Positions 14,542 to 22,545 of a stretch of DNA of 38,240 nucleotides are shown piece by piece (positions within the stretch are counted from its first letter, which is position 1; every line of letters begins with the position of its first letter). Origin of the DNA: Desulfobacteraceae bacterium (GTDB taxonomy: Bacteria > Desulfobacterota > DSM-4660 > Desulfatiglandales > Desulfatiglandaceae); contig QZIK01000078.1 in assembly GCA_003599015.1 (NCBI GenBank), forward strand, positions 1 to 38,240, in the 5' to 3' direction. The notes under the pieces were generated by a model. It saw only the letters and a program-made list of their open reading frames with translations, was not told the origin of the DNA and ran no database searches. Made by a program: the position numbers and the translations under genes.

Positions 14542-17209
14542 TGCAGGATGTCTTAACCGACTGCTCCTGAAAAGAAGATGAAAGTAACTGTCTCATCTTC
14601 TTGACTCCTTCGGCAGCGTCCTTAGCATAGGCATCTGCCCCGCAGGTATCAACTACAAACCTTTGTGTAAGGGCTGCGCCTCCGCATATTACCTTTACCT
14701 TTTTTCCTATATCGCTTTCTTTAATGATCCGAACTGTCTCTTGCACGTGGGGGTCTCCGGTTGTAAGAAGGGATGATATCCCCACGACCTGCGCGCCCTC
14801 TTTTCGGGCAGCTTCTAGGAATTTTTCGGCTGCTACATTTTCACCCAGATCCACAACCCTGAAGCCTGCACTTTCTAATAGGAGTTTTGTCAGGTTTTTT
14901 CCTATGTCGTGAAGGTCGCCGAACACCGTGCCAATGACCACCGTGCCAAGACTGGAGTCATGTTGGCCTCTTTCAGACTTAAGGTGAGGCCTTACAATAT
15001 CCATGCAGGCCTGCATGGTTTTGGCAGATATCATCATCTCAGGAACAAATATCTGCCTTTTTTCGAATCGCTCTCCCACAATGTTAAGCGCGTGAATGAG
15101 CGCCTCAGCTACAAGCTTATGGGGATCCGTACCTAGTTTAATTAAGTTTTCCGTTTGCTCAACCGCGACTTTTCTTTTGCCTTCGATGACTGCCTCTCTA
15201 AGGGCGTGCAAGGGATCACGTGGGTCCCTTGCCTTCATTTTTGAAACGGCTTTTTCCGCTCCGCCTGAGACTCCTTTCCCGCAGTAATTGAGATAGCCCA
15301 TGCAGAAGTCATCCTTTGCCAGGATCATGTCTGCTATAAGAAGGGCCTTTTTCATTACCGGATCTGTGGGGTCAAGGATGGGACATGTGAGACCGTTGAC
15401 AGCCGCCATTGCCAGAAACATTGTGTTGATAGCCGGACGGTCCGGAAGGCCGAAAGAGACGTTACTCAACCCAAGGGTGAGATTGACCCCGAGTCTCTTT
15501 CCTATAAGCATTAGCGCCTTTAGGGTTTCAAGGCCGGCTTCGTGGTCTGAGCTGATCGCCATAGCAAGGGGGTCAACGATTACGTCGCGGCGTTGTATGC
15601 CGAATGCTTCCGCCTTCTCCACTATGGTCTCAGCTATCTTCAGACGGTCTTCGGCTTTCTTTGGAATGCCTGAGTCGTCCATAGTGAGCCCGATTACTGC
15701 AGCATCGAATTTCTTCACAAGAGGAAGGATCTGCGAAAGCTTCCTGGATTCACCGTTGACCGAATTTATAATGGGTCTTCCCTTGTAGATTTCAAGCGCC
15801 GCCTCCAGGGCATCCGGATTTGCAGAATCAATGCACAGAGGCATATCTGTTATGCCTTGAAGGAGCATCACTGTCTCTCTGAGAACGCGTGGTTCATCTA
15901 TGCCTGAAATCCCCACGTTCACGTCCAGGATGTGCGCACCAGCCTCCAACTGCCTGGAGGCTTCTTTGACAATCAGTGAGAGATCTCCCTTTTCAAGTGA
16001 TTCTGCAAGTTTTTTCCTTCCTGTGGGATTTATCCTTTCTCCAATAATTACAAGTGGCCGTCCCTGACCGATAATGACCTCTCTTGAAGTACCCTTAACC
16101 ACCGTTTCAGAAGGTTCATAATTGCCGGGGAAGCTGTATGTCACACCGGTATTCGTAGTTCCATCCGATGCGGTGATCTTTCCGTAATGCCCGGCGGCAA
16201 GAAGGGCGGCTCTCACGTTTTCGTCAGGGGTTCCATGAGTTAGTCCAACCGTATCTATTGAGAAACTATCAAGGGGTGCCCCCTGGGATATGAGCCGTCG
16301 AACTTCTTCTGCTACCTCTTGAGCGGAGCCATTTTTCATTAGCACGGGATTTATGCGGGCATTGATTGCGACCTTGGGTCCGAGCATTTGCCTTGTCTTT
16401 CTGACATCCGAACCGAATCCCACCTCTAGAAAGGCAAGATGTCTGACCTTGGCATATCCTGGAAGGACCTCGTTAACGGAACCGCAGTGGTGAATACCAA
16501 GAGGATTGCAATTATCAGCGATCATGTTGTCGTATGGAAGGAGAAAGTTCTCATATGTGGACAGAGAGATCTGCTCTATGGTGCAGTTGGGGAGCACATA
16601 AAGCCTTGGATCGCACATAGGGGTTACATCAACCGCTGCTGTACCTGTTGTCTTGTTATTGAAGCGGAACAGTTGTATCATGGCTTCAGTGCAGACCCTG
16701 AGCAGATGGCTGCAAAGCCTGGGTCTTTCAAAGTAGTCAAAATAAAGCTGATCGCCTCTCAGCTTAAGTGCAAGGTTCTGAACTCCGGTGGTGTTGATGT
16801 CTCCAATCACGAACCCGTATTTGGAGCGAAGATAATCAATCTGGCTTATCATTTCTTTCATGGGGGAGGTTTTGAAAAGATCTGGAACCTCCAGCCTCAT
16901 AATCTCTTTTTCGGAGAGATTGAGCGGCATGGCCCAGGGCAGGGCATCGTCCTTGAAAACGATCTCACATCCAAAGACTGCCGGAAGCATAACCATTCCG
17001 AAGGTGATAAGGGGCTTTGGTTTCGGATCAGGATTTCCAAGCCCCACGTCACCAAAACGTTCATGGAGTCTTTTTTCTATTTCCATGCGGGCGGCAACCC
17101 TTGTTTCAGGGTCGAAATAATAATCCCTGCCAAAGGAGATGCCGAAGTTGGTGTAGAACCAGTCAGGGTAAAACCCTACTCCGAGCGGTATATGTCGTCT
17201 TTGTGTCAT
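14522..17209 (-). CDS. Three-domain fusion: URO-D methyltransferase, pterin-binding methyltransferase and corrinoid protein
   Basis: One uninterrupted 895-residue chain. Residues 1-370 resemble the uroporphyrinogen decarboxylase superfamily that includes MtaA/MtbA methylcobamide methyltransferases, with an H-x-C element GIHHCGSV (H240, C242). Residues about 385-640 are a DHPS-like pterin-binding domain as in AcsE, MtgA and MetH (IGERINPTGRKK, ILDVNVG, CIDSANPDALEAAL, LGLSNVSFGLP). Residues about 665-750 are a B12-binding cap and 755-880 the cobalamin Rossmann domain with GDLHDIGKN (His767, the lower axial ligand). Inferred action: take a methyl group from a substrate onto cobalt, then pass it to tetrahydrofolate. 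In most systems these are three proteins. ATG 17209 follows AAGGAGATTTTC. The overlapping RACE gene supports corrinoid chemistry. The methyl donor is unknown. Confidence 0.92.
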   Translation of the reverse strand: MTQRRHIPLGVGFYPDWFYTNFGISFGRDYYFDPETRVAARMEIEKRLHERFGDVGLGNPDPKPKPLITFGMVMLPAVFGCEIVFKDDALPWAMPLNLSEKEIMRLEVPDLFKTSPMKEMISQIDYLRSKYGFVIGDINTTGVQNLALKLRGDQLYFDYFERPRLCSHLLRVCTEAMIQLFRFNNKTTGTAAVDVTPMCDPRLYVLPNCTIEQISLSTYENFLLPYDNMIADNCNPLGIHHCGSVNEVLPGYAKVRHLAFLEVGFGSDVRKTRQMLGPKVAINARINPVLMKNGSAQEVAEEVRRLISQGAPLDSFSIDTVGLTHGTPDENVRAALLAAGHYGKITASDGTTNTGVTYSFPGNYEPSETVVKGTSREVIIGQGRPLVIIGERINPTGRKKLAESLEKGDLSLIVKEASRQLEAGAHILDVNVGISGIDEPRVLRETVMLLQGITDMPLCIDSANPDALEAALEIYKGRPIINSVNGESRKLSQILPLVKKFDAAVIGLTMDDSGIPKKAEDRLKIAETIVEKAEAFGIQRRDVIVDPLAMAISSDHEAGLETLKALMLIGKRLGVNLTLGLSNVSFGLPDRPAINTMFLAMAAVNGLTCPILDPTDPVMKKALLIADMILAKDDFCMGYLNYCGKGVSGGAEKAVSKMKARDPRDPLHALREAVIEGKRKVAVEQTENLIKLGTDPHKLVAEALIHALNIVGERFEKRQIFVPEMMISAKTMQACMDIVRPHLKSERGQHDSSLGTVVIGTVFGDLHDIGKNLTKLLLESAGFRVVDLGENVAAEKFLEAARKEGAQVVGISSLLTTGDPHVQETVRIIKESDIGKKVKVICGGAALTQRFVVDTCGADAYAKDAAEGVKKMRQLLSSSFQEQSVKTSCNESHHS

Positions 17210-17241
17210 GAAAATCTCCTTAGAGAATCTAATCCATTTTA

Positions 17242-17270
17242 TTGCGGACGTCAGGTTATCCTGGTATAAA
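17242..17270 (+). promoter_or_regulatory. Sigma-70-like promoter candidate for the acyl-CoA synthetase gene
   Basis: TTGCGG (17242-17247), 17-bp spacer, TATAAA (17265-17270), in the 178-bp gap between the divergent corrinoid fusion and the acyl-CoA synthetase. The rest of the gap is AT-rich with no other clear signal. The -35 is weak. Confidence 0.4.
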
Positions 17271-17387
17271 TGTCAGATTGGTTATGCCAAATGCATAATA
17301 TAAATGCAAGCAGGATATGGAAGGATTTTGTTGTTTTCAGTCGAGCTGCATCATGGATTCTGTCTCTTGAAGGAATTTGGAGGCACT

Positions 17388-18914
17388 ATGAACATCAGTG
17401 ATATTGTCCGAAAGAGCGCAGAGGAAAGGCCTGATCATAACGCAGTAATATTCGGTGACAGGCTTATCACTTACAGGGAGCTTGACGATTTTATAGACAG
17501 GTTCGCCTCTGGTATAGCAAGGCAGGGACTTGGAAAAGGAGAGGTGCTTTCAATATTTCTTCCTAGCCTTCCAGAGCTTATCATTTCCTATCTCGGCGCT
17601 GCAAGGGCAGGACTTACGGTAAACCTTGTAAACGCGATGCTCATGGAAAAGGAGGTGGCATATATCCTCAATGACTGCGGTTCAAGGGCTGTGGTCGTTG
17701 ACCGGAGACGTCTTCACATTATTGAAGCGATACGTTCAAAAGAGGAATCCATAGATACCATTGTACTGCTGGAGGACACAGTCAATGGTGAGGAATATTT
17801 AACCTTCAATTCAATCCTGGAGAAAGGTAGAGAGGATTTCACCCGTTCTGCCACAAAGGGGAGTGATCTGTGCCATCTCATGTACACATCAGGGACGACC
17901 GGCTGGCCGAAAGGGGTGATGGCGACACATCTCAATATCCGGCACAATGCCTCTTCCTTCGGGAAAATACACTTCAGGCCGGATGATATAATCATGGTGG
18001 CTACTCCTATATTTCACTGCTGGGGACTTGTAAACGGAACATTAGGTATGCTTTCAAGGGGAGGAACGGTAATAACCGTGGAGCGGTTCCACCCCGCCCA
18101 GACCCTTGCGGATATTGAAAGACTCAAGCCTACCATATTCATCGGCGTTCCTCCCATGTACAATCTGATTCTAAAGGAGCCCGATCTGAGAAGGAGGGAT
18201 ATCTCATCGGTGATATTCTGCCTTTCAGCGGCAACCAAGATGCCTGAAAATCTTATCCATCAGGTGCAGGAAAAGCTGGGATGGAGATATGCAGAGGCAT
18301 GGGGACTGACAGAGGTTTCATGTGTTGGAGCTACGGCTCATTATGCGGAGACAAGGATCGGCGCATGCGGGAAAGGGATGGATGATGCGGAGCTCAAAGT
18401 GATTGATGAGAAGGGAGTTACCCTTCCTCCCTTCCAACAGGGGGAGCTTTGCATAAAGGGGACATGCGTCACAAGGGGTTACCTTAACAAACCGGATGTT
18501 ACGAATCAGGTGTTTGACGCGGACGGATGGTTCCACTCCGGCGACATCGCCTATATGGACAAGGATGGGTATGCTTATATCGTTGATCGAAAGAAGGATA
18601 TGATCAACGTAGGAGGTGAAAAGGTATTTCCTTCCGAGGTGGAAGACATGATGCTTTCTCATCCGAAGATAAAGGATATTGTCATAGTGGGCGTTCCTCA
18701 CGAGTTAAAAGGGGAGGCGCCCAAGGCCTTTGTGGTTCTTAAGGATGGAGAGAGTTCCTCAGAGGAAGAAATCCAGTCGTTCTGCCGAGGGCTTATGGCT
18801 CCATACAAGGTGCCTGTGGCAGTGGAATTCCTTGACGAAATCCCAAGACTTGCCTCCGGCAAGGCCCTTAGACGCAGGTTAAGGGATAGAGAATGGAAAA
18901 AAGTTCAGGTCTAG
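17388..18914 (+). CDS. AMP-forming acyl-CoA synthetase (FadD-like ligase)
   Basis: Activates a carboxylic acid to its CoA thioester through an acyl-adenylate. Motifs: YTSGTTGWPKGVM (P-loop A3), EAWGLTEVS (A5), GWFHSGDIAYMDKDGY (A7), VDRKKDMINVGGEKVFPSEVE (A8), and LASGKALRRRLR with the catalytic Lys near the end (A10). Length 508 is normal for medium/long-chain or aromatic acid ligases. I chose ATG 17388, just after GGAGG; the frame extends upstream to 17304 without a ribosome site. It is followed 73 bp later by a crotonase gene. The acid substrate is not evident. Confidence 0.93.
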   Translation: MNISDIVRKSAEERPDHNAVIFGDRLITYRELDDFIDRFASGIARQGLGKGEVLSIFLPSLPELIISYLGAARAGLTVNLVNAMLMEKEVAYILNDCGSRAVVVDRRRLHIIEAIRSKEESIDTIVLLEDTVNGEEYLTFNSILEKGREDFTRSATKGSDLCHLMYTSGTTGWPKGVMATHLNIRHNASSFGKIHFRPDDIIMVATPIFHCWGLVNGTLGMLSRGGTVITVERFHPAQTLADIERLKPTIFIGVPPMYNLILKEPDLRRRDISSVIFCLSAATKMPENLIHQVQEKLGWRYAEAWGLTEVSCVGATAHYAETRIGACGKGMDDAELKVIDEKGVTLPPFQQGELCIKGTCVTRGYLNKPDVTNQVFDADGWFHSGDIAYMDKDGYAYIVDRKKDMINVGGEKVFPSEVEDMMLSHPKIKDIVIVGVPHELKGEAPKAFVVLKDGESSSEEEIQSFCRGLMAPYKVPVAVEFLDEIPRLASGKALRRRLRDREWKKVQV

Positions 18915-18987
18915 GGTTGCTGAGCAAGGAATTGAACAGACCTGTAGATGCTTTTATACCCTTATCAGTGGGACGAGGAGGAATAAT

Positions 18988-19776
18988 ATGGCTTACAAGT
19001 ATATGCTTTACGAAGAAAAAAATGAGATAGGAGTTATCACCTTTAACCGTCCTGACAAACGCAACGCCCTTGGCAGAGAGTTTGAGCAGGAGATAGCCGG
19101 ATGCCTGTCAGATGCGGCCAGAACAAGAAGCGTTAAGGTCATTATAGTCAAGTCAAATGGCCCGGTGTTTTGTTCAGGTCACGACAAGGCAGAGATTCTG
19201 CATCGGCCTGTGGGGGAGGTGAGGGATTTTTTTCAGACATGCATAGACCTTTTCATGCTAATGCATTCAGTACCTCAGCCGATTATCGCCCAGGTGCACG
19301 GGATTGCAATGGCTGGCGGTTGCCATTTTGTAGCAGGTTGCGACCTGGCGGTAGCGGCAGAGAAAAACGCACAGTTTGCAATGACTGGTGTAAAGATCGG
19401 ATACAACTGCTCAACCCCCACCGTGGCTGTGAGCAGGGCAATAGGTCAGAAAAAATGCCTTGAAATGCTTTTTACCGGGAATTTTATATCAGCCAGGGAG
19501 GCTTTGGCTTATGGGCTTGTAAACCGAGTTGTACCCGATGAAAAACTGGAGGAGGAGACCTGGAATCTAGCCGCTGAGATTTCCCAGTACAGCCTGGAGG
19601 TGCTTGGAACTTCAAAGCAGGTTTTCTATCAACAGAGGGACATGGCTGAACGGCAGGCATATTTTTTTGCAAAGGAGATGATGGCTTCTCAGGCACTCTG
19701 GCCTGAGGCAATAGAGGGCATGACAGCATTTAATGAAAAGCGACGGCCGTTATGGCCTGACAGATTTGCTCTATAG
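18988..19776 (+). CDS. Crotonase-family protein, ECHDC3-like
   Basis: Acyl-CoA binding crotonase fold with oxyanion-hole segments PVFCSGHDKAEI and HGIAMAGGCHFVAGCDLAVA. The block following (FAMTGVKIGYNCSTPTVAVSRAIG) resembles the ECHDC3 group rather than classical hydratases: the positions that normally carry catalytic Glu hold other residues, so hydration activity is doubtful. Length 262. ATG is preceded by GAGGAGGAATA. It lies downstream of the acyl-CoA synthetase on the same strand, suggesting a shared acyl-CoA route. Its 3' end overlaps convergently by 6 bp with the ADP-ribosylglycohydrolase gene. Confidence 0.88.
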   Translation: MAYKYMLYEEKNEIGVITFNRPDKRNALGREFEQEIAGCLSDAARTRSVKVIIVKSNGPVFCSGHDKAEILHRPVGEVRDFFQTCIDLFMLMHSVPQPIIAQVHGIAMAGGCHFVAGCDLAVAAEKNAQFAMTGVKIGYNCSTPTVAVSRAIGQKKCLEMLFTGNFISAREALAYGLVNRVVPDEKLEEETWNLAAEISQYSLEVLGTSKQVFYQQRDMAERQAYFFAKEMMASQALWPEAIEGMTAFNEKRRPLWPDRFAL

Positions 19777-20490
19777 GAGGTTTTCAACCAGCTTCATTAT
19801 GTGAGACTTCTGCTTTAACTCCGAAACCCATTCGTCAGGTATGGCCTCTAAGCCCAGATGAGCGCCAAGTATCATGCCTGAGGCCATTGCCCTGGCAGCG
19901 TTGTCGCCGCCTGCCATCACGGCCTGGATAAGCGACTCCTTAAAGTCGTTTTCGTACGCGGAAACGATATGGATTATCCCTGGAAGAGCATCGGGGGTGT
20001 GGCAGCTCTGACCGAATTGCATTATGGCTGAAGTAGTATCGGTCTTGAGTGAGGCAAGGCCATCCTTTATCAATTTTGCGACGGGAGAGCCTCCTGAAAA
20101 AAAAGAAGATGCCTTATCTATTGCTTTCGATGGAGATGTTCCGTTTAAGACCAGGAAGATGATGTGCGCGAAAAACTCTGCACAATCAATCGTGACTTGA
20201 TTGGAGTGGGTCATGTTTGTCTGTGTCCTGGCGCTTAAAACAAACGCATCGAGATCGTTTGCATATAAGGCTCCCAATGGGGCGATCCTTGCTGCGCCCG
20301 AGATGTCGTCGGAAGTCGAACCGGCTTCTCGGGCCTTTTTTCCAGAGGCATAGTTGGAAAGGGTTACCCGTGTAGCCTGATCCAAATACCCTTTGTAACT
20401 ACTGAAAAGGGTACGCCAGCGATTTGAGAAATCCTCCAAATCAAATCCCTTCATGGCTGAGACCGATATCAATACCCCACACGTTACCAT
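19771..20490 (-). CDS. ADP-ribosylglycohydrolase-family protein, N-terminally short
   Basis: 239 residues that resemble the middle and C-terminal helices of the DraG/ADP-ribosylglycohydrolase family (FDLEDFSNRWRTLF, GYLDQATRVTLSNYASG, SDDISGAARIAPLGALYAND, AGGDNAARAMASGMILGAHLG). The usual N-terminal segment with the first metal-binding acid cluster is absent: an in-frame stop and the preceding MltD gene lie only 21 bp upstream of ATG 20490. The C-terminal metal motif reads GGDNAAR instead of DTDT. It is therefore either a degenerate remnant or a non-hydrolytic member. It is downstream of, and probably co-transcribed with, the transglycosylase gene. Confidence 0.7.
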   Translation of the reverse strand: MVTCGVLISVSAMKGFDLEDFSNRWRTLFSSYKGYLDQATRVTLSNYASGKKAREAGSTSDDISGAARIAPLGALYANDLDAFVLSARTQTNMTHSNQVTIDCAEFFAHIIFLVLNGTSPSKAIDKASSFFSGGSPVAKLIKDGLASLKTDTTSAIMQFGQSCHTPDALPGIIHIVSAYENDFKESLIQAVMAGGDNAARAMASGMILGAHLGLEAIPDEWVSELKQKSHIMKLVENLL

Positions 20491-20511
20491 CGGAGACTGA
20501 AGAGGTGTATA

Positions 20512-22425
20512 TTAATCCAAGCTGACAACAAGTAACTGTCCAGGATAAATAGTGCTCTGTGAAGTAAGGTTGTTGATCCTCAACAGATCTTTAAGGGGAA
20601 TGTGATGTTTCATGGCTATGGCATTAGGCGAGTCCCCTTTGACCACCCTGTAGGTTCGCGGTTTTGACGCTTCGGCTCTGACCCTGTTGCTATCGCTAAG
20701 TGTGAGGACCTGCCCTATGTGAAGCCTTGTGTCTTTAAGGTTATTCAATGCTTTTATGGTACTGATATTTATTTTGAACTGCCTTGAAATGCTGGAAAGA
20801 GTATCTCCTTTTTTGACGATATATGCTGGAGGGCACGCTTGTTGTGCTGCAGAAGCTCTTTCTGTCAGGGGCGATAGAGTAGTCGGGTGCCTTTTGCCTC
20901 TGGGTATCTTAAGTTCCATCCCTGTCCTGAGGGAAAGGTTGACGCCTTTTTGAAGCTTGTTGAAGGAGATTATTGAAGCGGGCGTTGTTTTATATTTCCT
21001 GGCTATCGAATAAATCGTCTCACCCTTTGCAACTCTGTGTGCCAGATAGTGCTGGGGAGGGGGGGGACTCCATCCCTGCATATCGGCGGCCTTTACAAGG
21101 AACTGAGAGGCCTTGCCGACGGGCAATCTTAATTCATATGCCCTGTCCGGAGTGGCATCCTGTCTGAGTTCAGCGTTGATTTCAACAAGCAATTCGTATG
21201 GAACCGAAAGGTTTAAGGCTATTGTTTGAAGGTGGATGGGTCTTTCCACTTTCACCTTTTCAACAGGAATTTCTTCCAGGAGAGGTGGAAGATCAAATCC
21301 ATGTGCAGCAGGATCTTTGATTATGTGAAGCACTGCCAGGAACCTGGGAACATATGATGCAGTCTCCTGGGGAAGCTTTTCGTAGAGATCCCAGAAATTG
21401 TCTAGATAGTTTATCCTCTGGGTTTTAAGAAACCTTAATACAGCCCCCTCGCCGCAATTGTACGCTGCAAGCGCAGTGGTCCAGTCGCCAAATATCTGGT
21501 GCAATTCTTTGAGGTACTCTATGGCGGCCATGGTGGATTTTTCAGGATCCATCCTTTCATCTATCCATGTCCCGCGTTTCAGACCGTATTTATAACCGGT
21601 TGATGCAATAAACTGCCACAACCCCAATGCCCTTGCTGTTGACAAAGCCCTTACCTTGAACCCGCTTTCAATAAGTGGGAGCCATGAAAGCTCTTCGGGT
21701 AATCCGGCATCCTTGAGGGCCTTAAGTATAAAGGGTCTGTATTTTCCGGAACGTTGATATGCATTTATAAAGAAATTGCGTTCAGGACCCTTGAGCTGGT
21801 AAAGGGCTTTTTCAACATGATGGTTTATCACCATTGGGATTGCAGTGTGATATCCGTTTACCGCTGTATGCCTGGATGAATATATCTCCACTATCCGCTT
21901 TGAGATTGTGAAGCGAAGGTCTTCTACCTGCTGAAGAAGCTCGGGGCTCCTTTTCAGATCTACAGTAAGAATAAGGGCGTAGGCCTGGTCAAGAGATGAG
22001 ATGGCTCCGTCAAGATCACCCTGGTCCCAGAGATCAGAGGAGGTCTGGCAGAACTCCAGGGCTGAGTCAAATATTGCCTGGTCGGATTTGTCTTCCGCCT
22101 GCTCCGATAAGTCAGATGTCCCCTTGTATTCGTTCTCTGCCGGGTCTGGACGTAAACTCCACGAAGAATCCCTGCTTGAAGAGAAGGCGTTTTCTTGCGA
22201 TCCTTCTTCATAGCTGGAGTGATGCTGGGGCTTCCCTGTCTCAGAAAGAGAGGAGGTTTTTTGATCACTCAGACTGGAGTTGGAATCTGTTGATGCTCTG
22301 GAAGCTTGACGCTCAATGTTTTCACTGCCTTGATCAATGACAGGAGAAGCCGTGTTAAAGCTGTGGGTCGAACATGCTGAAATAAAAAAAACTAAGAGCA
22401 GAAAAATGTCTTTCTTCAATATCAT
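20512..22425 (-). CDS. Membrane-bound lytic murein transglycosylase, MltD-like, with three LysM domains
   Basis: Cuts peptidoglycan glycan strands at the periplasmic face. Signal peptide with lipobox ISAC (Cys18), so probably a lipoprotein. Residues 20-130 are a Ser/Glu-rich low-complexity linker. The SLT domain covers about 235-350 with catalytic Glu253 (LPLIESGFK), ALGLWQFIASTGYKYGL and AALAAYNCGEGAV-type motif (TALAAYNCGEGAVLRFL). LysM repeats lie near 460-508, 534-577 and 591-635. Length 637 is longer than Escherichia coli MltD (about 450) because of the linker and third LysM. It starts 120 bp after the CCA gene. Confidence 0.93.
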   Translation of the reverse strand: MILKKDIFLLLVFFISACSTHSFNTASPVIDQGSENIERQASRASTDSNSSLSDQKTSSLSETGKPQHHSSYEEGSQENAFSSSRDSSWSLRPDPAENEYKGTSDLSEQAEDKSDQAIFDSALEFCQTSSDLWDQGDLDGAISSLDQAYALILTVDLKRSPELLQQVEDLRFTISKRIVEIYSSRHTAVNGYHTAIPMVINHHVEKALYQLKGPERNFFINAYQRSGKYRPFILKALKDAGLPEELSWLPLIESGFKVRALSTARALGLWQFIASTGYKYGLKRGTWIDERMDPEKSTMAAIEYLKELHQIFGDWTTALAAYNCGEGAVLRFLKTQRINYLDNFWDLYEKLPQETASYVPRFLAVLHIIKDPAAHGFDLPPLLEEIPVEKVKVERPIHLQTIALNLSVPYELLVEINAELRQDATPDRAYELRLPVGKASQFLVKAADMQGWSPPPPQHYLAHRVAKGETIYSIARKYKTTPASIISFNKLQKGVNLSLRTGMELKIPRGKRHPTTLSPLTERASAAQQACPPAYIVKKGDTLSSISRQFKINISTIKALNNLKDTRLHIGQVLTLSDSNRVRAEASKPRTYRVVKGDSPNAIAMKHHIPLKDLLRINNLTSQSTIYPGQLLVVSLD

Positions 22426-22442
22426 ATGGCCCTTCTTTAATC

Positions 22443-22477
22443 AACAGCTTACTTTCATTGCCCGGAAAGTAGCTGTT
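22443..22477. other. Hairpin in the MltD leader region
   Basis: AACAGCT-T-ACTTTC (22443-22456) pairs with GAAAGT-AGCTGTT (22465-22477), a 13-bp stem with one bulged T. A short T-run follows on the plus strand, but no plus-strand gene ends nearby; on the minus strand no T-run follows. It may terminate antisense transcription or act in the MltD leader. Confidence 0.4.
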
Positions 22478-22545
22478 TTTGGTTCAGAGATGTTTCATGG
22501 TGCGACGCCGACGGAAAAGTATAATAAAGGATGAGGAAGCCATGG

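Noticed and set aside
17304-17387. 28-residue N-terminal extension of the acyl-CoA synthetase
   Set aside because: ATG 17388 has a perfect GGAGG at the right distance and matches the usual family start; the extension has neither.
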